64,000 nucleotides of DNA from the NCBI GenBank assembly GCA_037833965.1, contig AP031357.1, forward strand, positions 16,450,001 to 16,514,000, written 5' to 3'. Of the stretch, positions 11,169 through 22,686 are shown in pieces. Every line of letters starts with the position of its first letter. Position 1 is the stretch's first letter. The DNA is from Marchantia polymorpha subsp. ruderalis. Taxonomy: Eukaryota > Streptophyta > Marchantiopsida > Marchantiales > Marchantiaceae. Below the pieces are notes generated by a model. It worked only from the letters and a program-made list of their open reading frames with translations, made no database searches and had not been told where the DNA came from. The translations under genes and the position numbers were made by a program.

Positions 11169-11933
11169 TTGACACAATTTCTACGAGATCATAGGAATTG
11201 TTTTGCTTTCAGTAAGAAGGAGTTAGATGCTTTGATTGGACTTGGTATACGAATAGAACTGGCTAGTGATACGCCAATCTTCCATTGTCCTTATCGATAC
11301 AGTGAGATGGAGAGGGATTTGATTCGGAGTAGGACTTTGGAACTACTTGAGGCTAGATTAGTGGAGTTATCGCATGGTGAGTATGTGTTAGCCACCGTCA
11401 TGCTAGTGAAGAAGGATGTACATGGCAACTACACGGATAGGCGCATGTGTGGAGACTACCGTCCTATCAATCGGCAGACAAAGTCCAATAAGTATGCCAT
11501 GCCTACACCTGAGGAGATCTTCAATGTGGTGGGACATGCAAGGATTTTTAGTACTTTGGATCTTCGGGCAGGATACCATCACTTGCCAATTTGGGAGGAG
11601 GACAAGGCCAAGACAGCGTTTTGGGGCGTCAACTTCCACGGCAAGGATTGTTTGTATCAGTGGCGATTCTTAAGCTTTGGGTTGAAGAATGCACCTGCCG
11701 AGTTCCAGAGAGTGATGAACAGGATCCTAGCGGGGCTAGATTTTTTCAAATGTTACATTGATGATATCTTGGTGTTTAGTGACACGGTGGAGCAACACCA
11801 AATACATTTGCAGATTGTACTTGAGCGGTTGAGGGCTCATGGTTTGCGGTTACATCGTAGGAAGTGTAAGTTCTTCCAGGAGAAGGTTGAGTACTTGGGT
11901 CATGTGATCTACCCAGGTGGTTTGGAAGTTTAG
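11169..11933 (+). pseudogene. Reverse transcriptase region of Gypsy G1
   Basis: A 254-residue open stretch covers most of the Ty3/Gypsy reverse transcriptase. The YIDD catalytic box (CYIDDILVFSD), the LDLRAGYHHLPI box and the FGLKNAPAEFQ box are all present and in the usual order. It is one part of a broken polyprotein; RNase H and integrase follow on the same strand. No promoter or splice signals of its own are visible. Confidence 0.85.
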
Positions 11934-14900
11934 CAAGCAAAGGTGGAGGCTATTGCACACATCCCTCGTCCCACGGATGTGAGTAGAGTTCGTGAATTCA
12001 TGGGTTTGGCGAACTACTACTGGAGGTATGTGAAGGGGTTCAGTGCTATAGCCAAGCCTTTGAACCAGTTGTTGAAGTCAAATCAAGAGTGGCAATGAGG
12101 ATATGAGCAGGAGAGAGCTTTTGTTGAGCTCAAGGCTAGGTTGGTGGCCGCTCCAATCTTGAAGAGATCTATCAGAGGTCGTACCAATTGCACACTAATT
12201 GGAGTATGTTGGAACTTGGAGAGGTGTTGACGCAGCGTGATGATGAGGGCAAGAATTTGTGATTGCGTATGCTAGTCGTTTGAACAATGTAGCAGAGTCA
12301 CGATATAGTTTGTACGAGGGAGAGTGTTTGGCAGCAGTGTGGGATGTGGCACACTTCAAGTGTTACTTGTTTGGTACGCATTTTATCCTTGTCACTAATC
12401 ACCAACCGCTCAAGTGGTTGATAGAGTCCGACAAGCTCACAAGGAAGCTTGCACGATGGACTCTCATCTTACAGGAGTATGAGTTCCAGGTGATGCATAA
12501 CCTGGAGTTGCAAACTTGGATGACGACGGTCTGAATCGAAATCCGTGCACTAGCCAGGAGGATGACATTGGAGCTAGATGGCATGGTGAGGCTGATGAGG
12601 AGATGATGCTCGGTTGGCATGCATCTGCCTTCATCTGTTGGTTGCGTGGAGACTCTAGTAGGAAGGACCACTTGACATCTTGCTCTCGTCAAAGAGTGGA
12701 TGTTCAATCTTCAAATCTTGAGGTTGAAGATGGTGCTACGGATCAACGTAATATTCACGATGATGCCTTAGTGTTGGAGTTCCTACGGACCAGTATGGTG
12801 CCAAGCACAGTGGGTGCCAAGGAGCGAGATCGTGTTCTCCAACGTGCGAAGAGATACCAATTGGAGGGATCAAATGTTCTTCGAGTGTGGGAGGACGGAA
12901 GGGTACAAGTAGTACCGCATCCAGCGAAATGCTCATGAGGAGTTTGGATATTTTGGAGTAAAGCGTACATACAGCTTACTCCTTGGTCAATATTGGTGGC
13001 GTGATATGCATACTCAGATACAACAGTTGGTATCACGTTGCATGGTTTGTGATCGGGTGAGGGCATCATTTAATGCCCCGACACCTGAGTTACATCCATT
13101 ACTCATCATGGGGTTGGATTACCGTTGGAGTTTGGATTTTGGTGGATCATTACCTTTGACGGTATGACATCATCGGTATGTGTTGGTCATGATAGAGCAT
13201 TTTTCCAAGTGGATTGAGTTGGTGGGATTACCTGACAAGGCGAGTGAGGAAACATCGTATGCCGTCCTTGACAGGGTGCTTAGTCACTTTGGTGCACGAG
13301 CTGAGGTGTTGACCGATCAGGGTATAGAGTTTCAGGTCTTGTGTGACAAGGCACTGATTGATTATTGAATCATGTCTTGAAATCATCCGGAGGTGGATGG
13401 TTTGGCTCAAACGTGTTGTAAAGACGGTGAAGAAGACGTTGCGCAAGTATGACCTACACAAGGGGCATCTTTGGGACTGAGATATTCAGTTACCATGGTT
13501 GGCCATGGGATATCGGTTAAGTCGACAAACATCCTTGCCTTTCTTCTCACCATATTTTCTGTTGTATTGCAAACTCCGGGCTGACTCTCACTTAGGTTTA
13601 CCTCAGATGGCTTTGCGGCAACGCATCATGGTTCTAGAAGACTATGATTCATCCTCGCACTCATAGCTCAAACACCCACTCACACAATCACTCAAGGTAG
13701 CACTCCAACTCACACACACATCAACACTCCAAGGTACTGAAAATTATCACTCTTTCATATATGAAACAACTCCTGTGGTAACCCACTTTTTGCTTTTGTG
13801 CGGAATTTAAAACATTTTTGGAAAAAACAGTACCGCAGGAGCCGTGTAAATGGTAATTGGTACATTTAAATAGAGTGAAGATGGATAATCGCGGGTCTCG
13901 TATGATCTTGTAGTATCCAGGAGTTGGGCGCAATGTCCGGAGCAGGCGCCCCGACCTGAACGATCAATTCTGAAGGAGATCCCCTCCGGCCCGAGGCGCA
14001 AAATCCGCCTTTGGCGCTAGGGAAATCCCTCAGAGCTTATTCAATTCACAACGCCTTGACTTGGTTAGGATTTTGTTGTAAAGGGAACAACACGCTCAAC
14101 ACGCTCGTTCTAACGAGCTCAAGAACGCCTGGAACGGATGAGGACTCAGGGAGTTATGACTATCAGAAGATACGTAGACGAACGCCTTCGGCGGAAGGAG
14201 TTCGCCTCCGGCAGAAAATCCGCCTTCGGCCCTAGATGTTCGCCTTCGGGGGTGAATTTATTTGTAGGAAGCCTTTGGCGCCAGCGCATCAAGATTAGGT
14301 AAGTGCCTTCGGGGGTAGCAACTCCGTACGGTCCGCCTTCGGCTCAACGCCTTCGGCGGGACGTACATGTGCGCCTTCGGCGGAACAGAGCTCCGGCGGC
14401 AAGAGCGCCTTCGGAGGGACAAGAGGAACCGACAGACAAGACAAGATCAACGTAGGCGTTGACCGTGGTCAACGCCTACGGCACAGCCGCCTTCGGCGCT
14501 GCGCCTTTGGCGATGCACCTACGGCGACGGACGTCTTCAAGGAGTCAACGCCTTCGGCGCTGCGGGTCAACGCCTACGGTGGAATGCCTTCAGCGGTGCG
14601 GGATGGATATGAGTTGCGAGTCGGCCAGAGGCAAAAGCCTTCGCTGCTGCGCCTCCGGCGCTGCGCGAACACGGCCGCGGCGAAGTACGATGGCGGAAAT
14701 CAAATTGAATTTTCGAGCGTGTGAGTCCGCGCGACGGCGGAGCGTGAAGCCGCGCATGCGAGAGGAGGGCCGTTACGCCTCCAAGCCGGCACAGCCATCA
14801 AGTGAGTTGACACTCACAACCAAGTGTCGACAATGACATCCTGTGAGCCAAGGGCGGACAACTCATTCTTGAATTTGCGATTTCAATTTCTTGTGAGAGC

Positions 14901-17533
14901 TGCGCGCGCACACATTCTAGCAGAGAGAAATTCGAGAAGGCGACGCGCAGAGACTCGCAAGTTGACAGAGAGAGAATTGAGTGCGCGACTGCCGGAATTG
15001 AGAGAGATTAGAGTTTGCAGAGGAATCGTAGCCGCGGGCAAGAAGCTTGGGCATAGCGGAGGAGAGTTTACGAAATCCGATTTCAAGAACGCAATGTCGA
15101 AGGCCACTCAGCTGCGGATGATTCCGCTGAAGATCCCGCAGATTGGGTTGCACGCTTTCCAGACCCAGCTGTTTGCGGTGAAGCTCGATTTCTTCCTATG
15201 GGGATGGAATTACGTGTGCCAGGACATGGTGCGCGAATGGCAAAGGGAGAGACACCAACCTACGCGCGGGTTTCGACTGCATGTAGAGCGTTGGACCGTC
15301 CAAGATTGGGCACAAGTACTGGGAAGATGTGCGGGAGAGGACGGGTATCTCATATTTGACAGCGAGAGCATCAAGGTTACGAAGGAGGAAGAGATTTCCT
15401 TCGCGACCCTGTTCAATAGTGCGAAGTCCAGCAAGAACGGGTACAGGACCCGGGACTACAAGGATCGCTACCGCAGAAATGTCGCGGTAGCACTTCTCCA
15501 ACTCTTGCAGCCGCACAAGACTACATACATCACTTCTTGGCAAGTGTCTTGCGTGGAGCTGGCGTTGGCCGGAGCTCCTATTCACTGGTCGCGTATCTTG
15601 TGGAAGATAACGCGGCAGCATGCGTTTGAGGAGAAGGGGGGATCGATCAATCATCTCTCGCCCTTCTTGATCAACTTTTATCGGTCGATGGGTTGCTTAA
15701 CCGCGACCGAGCGTGTTCAATATCCGCTGCTGTCACTAAGCAATCCCCGGAGATATGTGAGGGATGTCGAGGTCGACACCGACGCGGAAGAGACTCCGGC
15801 CTCCACGCCACCAGCCCAACAGAGTGCGGGGAGGGAAACATTCGCAACGCGAGTGCCGCGGAAGCGGAGATGGAAGGGAGAACCAGAGAAGGGTCAACAT
15901 CGAGACTCGGCTGTTCTCAAACGGAAGCGGCCACTGGAGGAGCTTTGCAGTCGGCCGAAGCAGAAAGCACGCAGGCTCGTATTGCCTACAAGTAGCGCGG
16001 AGACAGGGCATGCCGCCGGAGCGAAGAAGACGCCATCCTCGGAGGAGGATGGGAACACGCGGACGGCAGAGGGGTCAGCGGACCTCCCTACGCCAAAGGC
16101 ACGGACGCCTTCGGCGGAAGCAAGACGGCCTTCAAGTCAAGATAGAGGACACGCGGCACCGATGAGTGTGCCGTGTGGTAACACACTTTTTGTTTTTTTT
16201 GCAGAATTTAAACAATTTTAGAAAACTAGTACCGAAGCAGTGTTTGTAGTTAGAAAAGGGTACGTTAAATAGAGTGGATTGATGAGATCGTCACGAGGAC
16301 ACAAAGAATCACGTAGTCGGATGTACCAACGCCAATGTCTTCGGCGCCTTCGGCAAAAGCTCCTTTTCTGAGGTGTCTCTACTCATGCGCCTCCAGCGTA
16401 TAAGGAAGCTACGCTTCCGGCGCAGACACCTCAGGAGGAGGTTTTGCTAAAGACGTCAGGATAAGGGCCCGGACCTCTAAAGGCGTCCGACCATGAGTGC
16501 GCCTTCGGCGAAGCGCCGCTAGCGCGGAAAGGGAAAACCTTCATAACAATCGGGATACATGGTAGATCCAGTTGGTTGAATTTGCATCAGAAAGAGCTCG
16601 GGACGCTCGTTCTAACGAGCCCAAGAGCGTTGGAGATAAATCAGGGACGGAGAAGTTATGAGCGTCGGAAAACTCGTAGCCGTACATGCGCCGTTCGCGC
16701 TAGGGTTCACAGCCGGAAAGGATTCCCGTACGCCCTCGGCGATGCGCCTTCGGCGGAATCACGCGCTCATAGGAGGAAACCAACTCAGAGTCGGAAGCGC
16801 CTTTGGCGGCTGTTCATGGAAGGAAAGCGCCGGTCGGATGTACGCCTCCGACGTGGCGCTGACGGCCGGATGCGCTGGCATGAGTTGCGCTGGCGGATAT
16901 GCGCCGGCAGCAACGGACGAGGCATAAAGGACAAAATAAGCGGTACGACTGCGCGCCGGCGTAATTCGCTCCGACTAGATGTGCGCCTCCAGCAAGGCGC
17001 CGACGGATAATGAACGCACCAGCGGCGACACGCCTCCGGTGAGGGACGGGTTAGGAAAAGACAACAGGGCCGACGTATACCCTGCAGCGGACTCGAGTCC
17101 GGAAGGTGGCGGCGGCGGGAGAATTCAACGTTTACGCATGCGAATGCGCGCAGTGCGGAGACGTGAATTCGCGCATGCAAAGGGCGAACCGTTAAGCCGT
17201 ATAGCCGGCTGCGTACGTTGTAACCAGTAAGAACGTTGGACGTTCTTGAAATCGGAGAAGAAAAGACTGCGCTCTAGTCTCATTCTCTCATTCTTGACTT
17301 TGCGATTTCTAGTTTCCAAGATTACGCGCAAGGGCGGAGCGACCTGCAGTGAGAGTAGAGAGTGCGGAGACGAGTTGCGCAAGGATCTTGGCGGACCTTG
17401 GAGAGAATTGCGAGTAGCGATCTTGAGCTTGAGCGTAGAGAGAGTGAGCAGTCAGTGCTTGAGCAGCCGACGCGCAGTGGCGATTGTGAGAGAGCGAGCG
17501 AAAGGGAGAACGTTTGTGTGTGCAGGCAACGCA

Positions 17534-20089
17534 ATGTCGAAGGTTCCCCAGCTGCGAGTGTCTCCACTCAGGGTGCCGCAGATCGGTCTACGCGCATTTC
17601 AAGATGTGCTGCTGAGGCTGAAGCTCGATTTTCTCCTATGGGGGTGGAACTGGACATGTCCGGAGATGGTGCGCGAGTATCTGCAGGAGAGACACAAGCC
17701 CTCTCGCGGATTCCGCCCACACCCAGAGAGATGGGACATTTGCAACTGGGCGCAGGTGTTGGGCAGGTGTGCCGGCGAGGAAGGGGATCTCCTCTTCGAG
17801 GCCGATAGCGTGAAGGTGTCCCAGGAGGAAGAAGTCTCTTACAATGAGCTCTTCAAAGTTGCCAGGCATCCCAAGAACGGTTTCCGGACACGGGATTACA
17901 AAGATCGATTGCGGAGAAATGTCGCGACTGCATTGCTGCAGATATTGCAGCCGACCAAGACCGCTTACATGCATGGTTGGCAGGTAGAGTTTGTGGAGCT
18001 AGTGTTGTCAGGAGCTCCAGTGCATTGGGCACGGCTCCTGTGGAAGGTGACGCGCCAACATGCGCAAGAAGAGAAGGGAGGAACCCTCAATCATCTATCG
18101 CCTTACTTAATCGTGTTTTATCGGGCGATGGGATGTTTGACAAATGCTGAGAAAACACGGTTTCCGCAGCTGACCCGGAACTATCCAGGTAGATATTCGA
18201 GGGAGGCCGAAGTAGACACGGATCCGGACGAGGAACCTGCCAGTACGCCTCCGGCTCCGGCTCCAGCAAGAGCAGCAGAAGAACGTCGAAGTGAGCGCAT
18301 TCCGCGAAAGCGGAAGTGGGATGAGAGACCTGAGGACAGGCAGCCGGAAGTGCCAGCTGCGCCGACTCGTGGTCGGCCCACCCCCGAGCCTCACAGTCGA
18401 CCAAAACAGAGGGCACGCAAAATGCCAACTGGTATTGAGGAGACCGGGCGAACTCCGACCCGGCGGAATCTCACACAGGAGGAAATAATCGCTCAGATTC
18501 TAGGGAAGACGGCAGATACCTCTGCACAGAAGGCACCACGGCCTTCGGGAGGAGATGGACGGACTGACAGTCGGCCGACTGCGAGTCGGATGACTGAAGG
18601 CCGACAAGCGGAAGGAAGGCCAACTGAACGGCGCGTTGAACCGGACAGCAGGCCGGAAGCAGAAGAGAGTTTGGCTGACGAGCCAACAATCCTCAGAGGG
18701 TCGTCTTCGGCGGAAGGCACTTCTGGGAAAACGCCACCAGCAAGCAGGCCAAGTGGAGTCAAGACGCGCAGGGTGTATCCGACTCCCAGTCGGACAACTG
18801 CTGGACGGCCGACTGCGAGTCGGACAACAGAGAGTCGGCCGGATTCGCCGACTGCGAGACGGATGGGGCCAACGACCAATGTGCGGACGCCTTCGGCGGA
18901 CGCACCTTCAGCGAGGACACCTTCCGCGCAGATTGCGCCGGAAGGACAGGCAGCAGAAGCGGGCGGTGCAAGAGTGACAAAAGTCACTGCGGCGTCGACC
19001 CCTTCAGAAACCGAAGATCGAGCCGGAACAGGGGCTCAAGCAGTGGGATCTCCCACTGCCCTGGATATTTTAGCAGGCAGTGGAGCAGCAGTCGCAGCGG
19101 AAGCTGCTTCGCGCCACAGTTCTAGGGAGTCGCCAAGGGATTCGGTGGCGACTGAAATCCTCGAGACTGAGGATGAGACGAGCTCGGAAGAACAGGAAGC
19201 GGATTCGGTACAGAAAACGCCAACAGGGGTGCTGTGCGAACAGATAGTTCCACTCCTGCGATATCTGGATCGCAAGACATCCAAATACGCAAGTGCTTTA
19301 AAACCGCAGTCTTATGTGGAGACTATCAGGCGAAGGACGAGGAGCAAGGTGGCAAAGTGGGCCTCTAGGTGCGGAGTATATGTGGATAGGAACACCGCCC
19401 TCCGACAACACCTGGCGGTCACACAGAAGCTATACCAAGCCTTGCAGCAGCAAAGGGAGGATGCGGCGACGAAAAGTCAGGCGAATGCCGAGCTAATACG
19501 GGCAAAGATCGAGTCGGAATTGCAGGAGGAGCGGAGACAAAACCAAGTCCTAGCAGCCGAGCTTACGCGCCAGACGCGCGCCTTAGAAGAAAGTCAAAGA
19601 GCCCGCAAGGAGGATGAGGAGTTGTTGCGCAACTTGCAATCCGAGTGCTCGGATTTGAGGGCACAACGTGCGGAATTAGAAATGCAGCTGGCAGAGGTGG
19701 AGAGCAGCTGCAGGGCGCGAGGAGAGTTGGCGACACAGGTGACTCGTTGTCGAAAAGGATACGCCCATTGGGAGGTGGCAGCTCAAGAGAGGATCACACT
19801 CAGGGAGTTCGAGCTTCGGGCGGCGGCATTGACGGAGGGTGACAGTCGGAGTCGGCGGCGAGTGGCGAGAAAATTAGAAACCTTCTTGTCGGGTGCGCGC
19901 GACACTATGGCGCACTTGCAGTCGGAAGTCACCACAGCGCTCCGACGCCTGGGGTTACGCAGCCGGTCGGAAGACTGGCAAGGTAGAGACAGTAAGCGGA
20001 GCAGTCCGGCGCGCAGGAGGCGCAGCACCGGATCTGCTGAGTGCAGTAGGGTAGTTTGGTTTCGCGCAGATGCTGCGAGTAGTAGATAG
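17534..20089 (+). CDS. LTR-A3 U3-encoded 851-residue coiled-coil protein
   Basis: Whole 851-codon frame. I chose the start at 17534 (MSKVPQLRV) because it is shared by the A, B1 and B2 relatives, although the frame is open upstream to an ATG at 17246. Residues 1-212 form a globular domain (LDFLLWGWNWTCPEMVREYL, LLQILQPTKTAYMHGWQVEF, GAPVHWARLLWKVTRQH, LNHLSPYLIVFYRAMG) whose layout resembles the putative plant transposon protein domain (Pfam PF20167 type; by memory, not searched). Residues 251-296 are basic and NLS-like (RRSERIPRKRKW). Residues 300-505 are Pro/Ser/Thr/Arg-rich with PSA units. Residues 506-620 are a conserved block (SPTALDILAGSG, LLRYLDRKTSKY). About 620-800 is coiled coil. 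802-835 is a basic SR-rich tail (LRSRSEDW, SPARRRRSTGS). Function unknown; a self-assembling nucleic-acid-associated protein is plausible. Confidence 0.75.
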   Translation: MSKVPQLRVSPLRVPQIGLRAFQDVLLRLKLDFLLWGWNWTCPEMVREYLQERHKPSRGFRPHPERWDICNWAQVLGRCAGEEGDLLFEADSVKVSQEEEVSYNELFKVARHPKNGFRTRDYKDRLRRNVATALLQILQPTKTAYMHGWQVEFVELVLSGAPVHWARLLWKVTRQHAQEEKGGTLNHLSPYLIVFYRAMGCLTNAEKTRFPQLTRNYPGRYSREAEVDTDPDEEPASTPPAPAPARAAEERRSERIPRKRKWDERPEDRQPEVPAAPTRGRPTPEPHSRPKQRARKMPTGIEETGRTPTRRNLTQEEIIAQILGKTADTSAQKAPRPSGGDGRTDSRPTASRMTEGRQAEGRPTERRVEPDSRPEAEESLADEPTILRGSSSAEGTSGKTPPASRPSGVKTRRVYPTPSRTTAGRPTASRTTESRPDSPTARRMGPTTNVRTPSADAPSARTPSAQIAPEGQAAEAGGARVTKVTAASTPSETEDRAGTGAQAVGSPTALDILAGSGAAVAAEAASRHSSRESPRDSVATEILETEDETSSEEQEADSVQKTPTGVLCEQIVPLLRYLDRKTSKYASALKPQSYVETIRRRTRSKVAKWASRCGVYVDRNTALRQHLAVTQKLYQALQQQREDAATKSQANAELIRAKIESELQEERRQNQVLAAELTRQTRALEESQRARKEDEELLRNLQSECSDLRAQRAELEMQLAEVESSCRARGELATQVTRCRKGYAHWEVAAQERITLREFELRAAALTEGDSRSRRRVARKLETFLSGARDTMAHLQSEVTTALRRLGLRSRSEDWQGRDSKRSSPARRRRSTGSAECSRVVWFRADAASSR

Positions 20090-20122
20090 GATAGCGTAGT
20101 GCTAGTTAGGATCTTTTGAGGG

Positions 20123-20128
20123 TATAAA
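20123..20128 (+). promoter_or_regulatory. TATA box of LTR A3
   Basis: TATAAA in GAGGGTATAAAGTAG, 33 bases after the stop of the U3 frame. Its position downstream of the frame puts the frame in U3 and the transcription start of the genomic RNA after it. Confidence 0.6.
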
Positions 20129-20134
20129 GTAGAT

Positions 20135-20151
20135 CAAGGCGTTTTGCCTTG
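20135..20151 (+). promoter_or_regulatory. R-region hairpin of LTR A3
   Basis: CAAGGCGTTTTGCCTTG is a perfect 6-bp stem with a 5-base loop just downstream of the TATA box, near the expected transcription start. Similar hairpins stand at the same place in the A4, A5, A2 and B1 LTRs; copy C3 has a different stem (CCCAAGG/CCTTGGG, 53883-53902). Confidence 0.5.
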
Positions 20152-22680
20152 GGACTCTTCCAGTTTCGGAAGTGCAGATCAGGAACTCACTTTCTTAGCG
20201 TGTTTGTGCATTTTGGTCCTGGCACCACGTAGAGAAGCTGCAGCATAGCGAAGTTACCGTATGTTGTAGTTGAAGGCCTTCGGCTGAATGTTCAGAGCTA
20301 GCACCCGGTTAGAGACTTGAGTAGTGCGGATCTGCACCTGCGGGTGATTTCTGATGCTCAGAGCCGGCTGCGAGTTAGATACTTGAACAGTTCCCCCTTA
20401 CTCCTTCGAGTGACATATCCTGATTGTACTCCTACGGGAAGTTTCCCCTGAATGCCAATGTGAAGTTTCATTACTTCGTGTAAACCTTGGTTTGTAATTC
20501 AGGTTGTGTGTGTGTTACTGGATCGTGTTTTCAGTAAGTTCTCAGTTGGGTCTGCACTCCCTGCGTTCGGTGTGATAGTCGAGGGTGACGTCCACGGCGT
20601 ATGTAGAGGCTTCGTTCCGAAGTGGGAAGTCCAGTCCGGGTACCCCCGCTAGTTCCTGGCGGAAGGGCAGTAAAAGCCGGAGTGGGAGGCACTACCTGCA
20701 GAACCTCTGAGTGAACTCGTGAGACACTTTCCTCCTGAAATCCGAAGCGGAGGTCCTGACCGACCTCCGAGTTGTGCTTTTTGCCAGTTTCAGGTGTGTG
20801 TGTGTGTGTGTGTGTGTGTTGAGTGACCACGCTGTACCGTGCATCCTCCGAGCATCCTCCGAGTTGAGATCCTCCTCCGAGTCGAGCCTCCGAGTCGAGC
20901 ACTGCAGTATTTCTGGGAGTGACAGTCGCCTAGAATTCAAACTCTACAAAAGTCTGTTAAACGTGACACTTTTACTCTGTGTGTTGCCTCTGTCCCTGTG
21001 GGTTCGATCTTTTTACCACCATACTGCAGTTTTAGCCTTTGGTGGGTTATTACATGCCGGCAACAGATAGGAATTCCGCTCGAGCGCCTTCGGCGCAGCG
21101 GAGGAAGGGAAAGGAGCCAGCGGAAGACCGGCCTTTGGCTCAAGGGCCTTCGGGGCAAGGGCCTTCAATGACAAGTTTGCCGGAAAGTGCGCCTTTGGCG
21201 CAAGGGCCTTCGGGCCAAGGAGTTGCGAGTAGGGAGCCGGCGGGAACGCGCCTTCGGCGCAAGGGCCTTCGGGCCAAGGAACATCAGGCGAGCCGCTTTC
21301 GGCGGAAGCGCCGCCGACAAATACGCCTTCGGCGGAGGCACCTTCGGAGCAAGACCTATCGAAGGAGCAGGACCTAACGGTGAAGCGGACTTACAGTCGG
21401 ATGGAAGAAACACGTGTGCGCACTGCACAATTGCAATCCGCGCAAACACCTTCCACACAAACGCCTTCGGCGGTGGACGCCGAATGCGGAGTTGGTAGAA
21501 GCCGGACGGGCGAGCGGTGCGAGTTTGGCACAACCAAAATCTCCCACCGCCTTAGACATTCTGGCCGGAAGCAGCAAAGCAGCAGCGGCAACAGGGGCAG
21601 CAGACGACGCAGACACTACGAAGCCCCACTCACGAGAGTCGCTGGAGAATTCAATGGCGACCGAAATCCTCAATTCGGAGGATGACGAGGGAGCAGAGAC
21701 GGAAACGGAAACGGGATCGGGATTGAGTGAGGAGGAGAAACAATCGTTGGCAGGCACGCCGACGGCGGCACTCTGCGAGCAGGTGGTACCTCTGTTGAGG
21801 TACCTTGATCGCAAGGTGGCGAAGTATGCAGACCCCCGCCAGCCTGGGTCCTACGTCGAGTTAGTGCGTAGGCGGACTCGCACTAAAGTCCACACCAGCA
21901 AGTTGTTGGCACGTCTGGATGGGAACATTAAGGATCTGTGAGAGAAGAATGAGTACCTGTTGGGCCACATTACTCTTAGGCAGAAGATGCATCAGTTCGT
22001 CGACAAGTTGAAAGATGAGAAACTTGAAGATGCGACAAAGGAGTTCGCCAAGGAGAAGGCGAAGCTCGCAGATGAGCTGGATTCTGAGCAGACTCAGAAT
22101 CGAATTTTGTCAGAGGAGCTCGTGCGGCATACACGGTTGCTGGAGCAGTGTCAGCTCGCACGTTAGGCGGATGAAGAATTAATCCGCAAACTGCAATCCG
22201 AGTGCGGGGAATTGAGAGCGCAGCGTGCGGACGTAGAATTGTAGTTAGTAGTAGTTGAAGACGATCGCCGGCGGGAGGGAGATCGCACGAAGGAGGAGTT
22301 GGCGAGGCGAGTCAACCACTGTCTCAGAGGTTATACCCACTGGGAAGTGGCGGCGCAGGAGAAACTCACACTACGCAAGTTAGAGATTCGTGCGGCAGGT
22401 TTGTGTCAGGTGACAGTCGGAGCCGGCGGCGAGTGGCGAAGAAGTTAGATTCGTTTCTGTCAAGGTCGCGGGACGCCATGGCCACCCTCAAGACAGAGGT
22501 TACTGCGGTGTTGCGGCGGCTGGGACTGCGCAGTCGAGCTGAAGACTGGTCGGGTAGGGAGTTAGTGCGCGGCAGTCCGTCGCGCAGAAGGCGAAGCACG
22601 GGATCTGCAGAGTGTAGCGTAGAGTGGTTCCGTGCAGGCGTGTAGTGCAGGTAGTGTAATGTTAGTTAGGACTTAGAGGG

Positions 22681-22686
22681 TATAAA
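22681..22686 (+). promoter_or_regulatory. TATA box of LTR B1
   Basis: TATAAA in GAGGGTATAAAGTAG after the U3 frame remains of B1, followed by CAAGGCGTCTTGCCTTG, a stem-loop with a different loop from that of the A family. Confidence 0.55.

Larger units (their letters stand above)
16174..21054 (+). mobile_element. A-family giant LTR, solo copy A3
   Basis: A 4881-bp unit with ends TGTGGTAACACACTTTTTG and GGTGGGTTATTACA, flanked by perfect 5-bp target copies TGCCG (16169-16173 and 21055-21059). Layout: T-rich start; hairpin-rich leader with the GCTCGTTCTAACGAGC module near 16600; U3 frame 17246-20089; TATAAA 20123-20128; R hairpin 20135-20151; U5 with CTTCGGC motifs, a TG microsatellite (about 20796-20819) and the GAATTCAAACTC block. 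It looks whole as an LTR. The match to LTR A5, which adjoins a Gypsy integrase and polypurine tract, identifies it as a solo LTR. Confidence 0.88.
15094..22645 (+). pseudogene. U3-encoded protein of LTR B1, split by LTR A3
   Basis: An open frame enters from 14824; the family's conserved Met is at 15094 (MSKATQLRM). The globular N-terminal domain is well kept (WGWNYVCQDMVREW, GRCAGEDGYLIFDS, LLQLLQPHKTTYITSWQV, NHLSPFLINFYRSMG), then the basic segment (PRKRRW), then PSAEARRPSS, where LTR A3 is inserted. Beyond 21060 the low-complexity PSA segment, the LDILAGS block, the YLDRKVAKYADP block and coiled-coil parts continue to the GSAEC tail near 22645. The part before A3 is open throughout; the part after it is broken. 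Confidence 0.7.

Noticed and set aside
18493-18987. Long minus-strand frames opposite the low-complexity part of the U3 proteins (also near 43465-44061 and 3158-3709)
   Set aside because: The palindromic CCTTCGGCG units leave several frames open on both strands. Conserved blocks are found only on the sense strand.
16174-21054. A3-like units as TIR DNA transposons (Ginger-like) with a cargo gene
   Set aside because: The imperfect inverted ends and 5-bp target copies fit at first, but the same unit directly follows a polypurine tract and Gypsy integrase at 62379, and a PBS follows copy A1. LTR identity explains everything.
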